Shown here piece after piece: positions 35,352 to 35,521 of a DNA stretch of 35,521 bases. The first letter of the stretch is position 1, and every line of letters starts with the position of its first letter. The position numbers and the translations under genes are program-made. Under the pieces are notes generated by a model. It was not told the origin of the DNA, searched no databases, and saw only the letters and a program-made list of their open reading frames with translations. Source of the DNA: Erysipelothrix sp. (GTDB taxonomy: Bacteria > Bacillota_I > Bacilli_A > Erysipelotrichales > Erysipelotrichaceae); NCBI GenBank assembly GCA_012735275.1, contig JAAYHR010000015.1:1-35521 (forward strand), written 5' to 3'.

Positions 35352-35519
35352 TTATCCTGGCGTGGCTATACCAGCCCATGCAACATCTGGTGGTAAAACA
35401 ACCTGTGCAATATCACCTGGAGCTAACAATAAATGTGGATCTTTTCCATTACCACCAACTGCAAAGATTACGTCAACACCTTGTTGGTATTGAGCAAGTC
35501 CCATTTCTTTAGCTAAAGC
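35352..35519 (-). pseudogene. fragment resembling a BMP-family substrate-binding protein, partial
   Basis: In the same frame as the IclR piece but ended by TAA at 35354-35352. Its first 23 residues (ALAKEMGLAQYQQGV, DVIFAVGG) resemble the segment of BMP/Med-type nucleoside-binding lipoproteins where a repeated AlaxxYxxGxDVIF motif occurs. The following 30 residues (NGKDPHLLLAPGDIAQVVLP and on) fit neither BMP nor IclR proteins as I know them. Possibly a chimeric contig end. Low confidence. Confidence 0.25.
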
Positions 35520-35521
35520 TG

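Noticed and set aside
1-35521. CRISPR arrays, tRNA or rRNA genes, prophage or defence genes
   Set aside because: None seen on either strand; intergenic gaps are short and all sizeable frames match housekeeping or surface proteins.

Overview
This is a low-GC, wall-forming member of the Bacilli (Firmicutes). The evidence is PolC-type replicase, a Prp-cleaved L27 leader, RuvAB without RuvC, MurG/MurB/FtsQ, two Asp23-family proteins and blocks of gene order that match Bacillus subtilis. The genome looks streamlined: genes that sit between these neighbours in B. subtilis are missing (fapR-plsX-fab-acpP-smc around recG/rnc, folD, yqxC-ahrC, ylxP). The code is standard. Trp is TGG, and TGA is a rare stop, used only by nusB, ylxQ and the CAP-domain gene. 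A reduced wall-bearing Bacilli lineage (Erysipelotrichales or RF39-like, near the Mollicutes) fits, but that placement is inference.

Layout. Positions 1-246: frameshifted end of a chromate-transporter gene. 255-6918 (+): promoter, L21-type leader, rplU-prp-rpmA, a terminator, then obg-ruvA-ruvB-murG-murB-ftsQ. 6961-8980 (+): yloU-fakA. 9058-16397 (+): recG-rnc-polC and a small zinc-ribbon membrane protein. 16398-17049: a convergent junction with a small broken ORF, several hairpins and terminators. From here everything is on the minus strand, and listed in order of transcription it is: remnant of an IclR-type regulator (35351-34987); a secreted G5/C39-like protein (34866-33409); rimP-nusA-ylxR-ylxQ-infB-rbfA (33168-28318) and a CAP-domain lipoprotein gene (28314-26908); yqhY-nusB-xseA-xseB-ispA-dxs-recN-dinB-xerD (26824-18286); deoB with its own promoter (18231-17050).

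Functionally this is mostly information processing: ribosomal proteins and ribosome maturation (Prp, Obg, RimP, RbfA, YlxQ, YlxR), transcription elongation and termination (NusA, NusB), repair and recombination (RuvAB, RecG, RecN, DinB, XseAB, XerD), replication (PolC), RNA processing (RNase III), wall and division (MurG, MurB, FtsQ), isoprenoids (IspA, Dxs) and nucleoside use (DeoB). Two surface proteins share a G5 module with different catalytic domains.

I see no defence island, prophage, CRISPR array or obvious new system. The points most worth a second look are: a dxs gene that has lost several catalytic residues; a CAP lipoprotein whose signal peptide is readable in frame but has no ATG/GTG/TTG start; a small ORF with an in-frame TGA after a good ribosome-binding site; a possible small RNA complementary to the rimP leader; and frameshifts at both ends, which suggest the window is a whole contig with error-prone ends.
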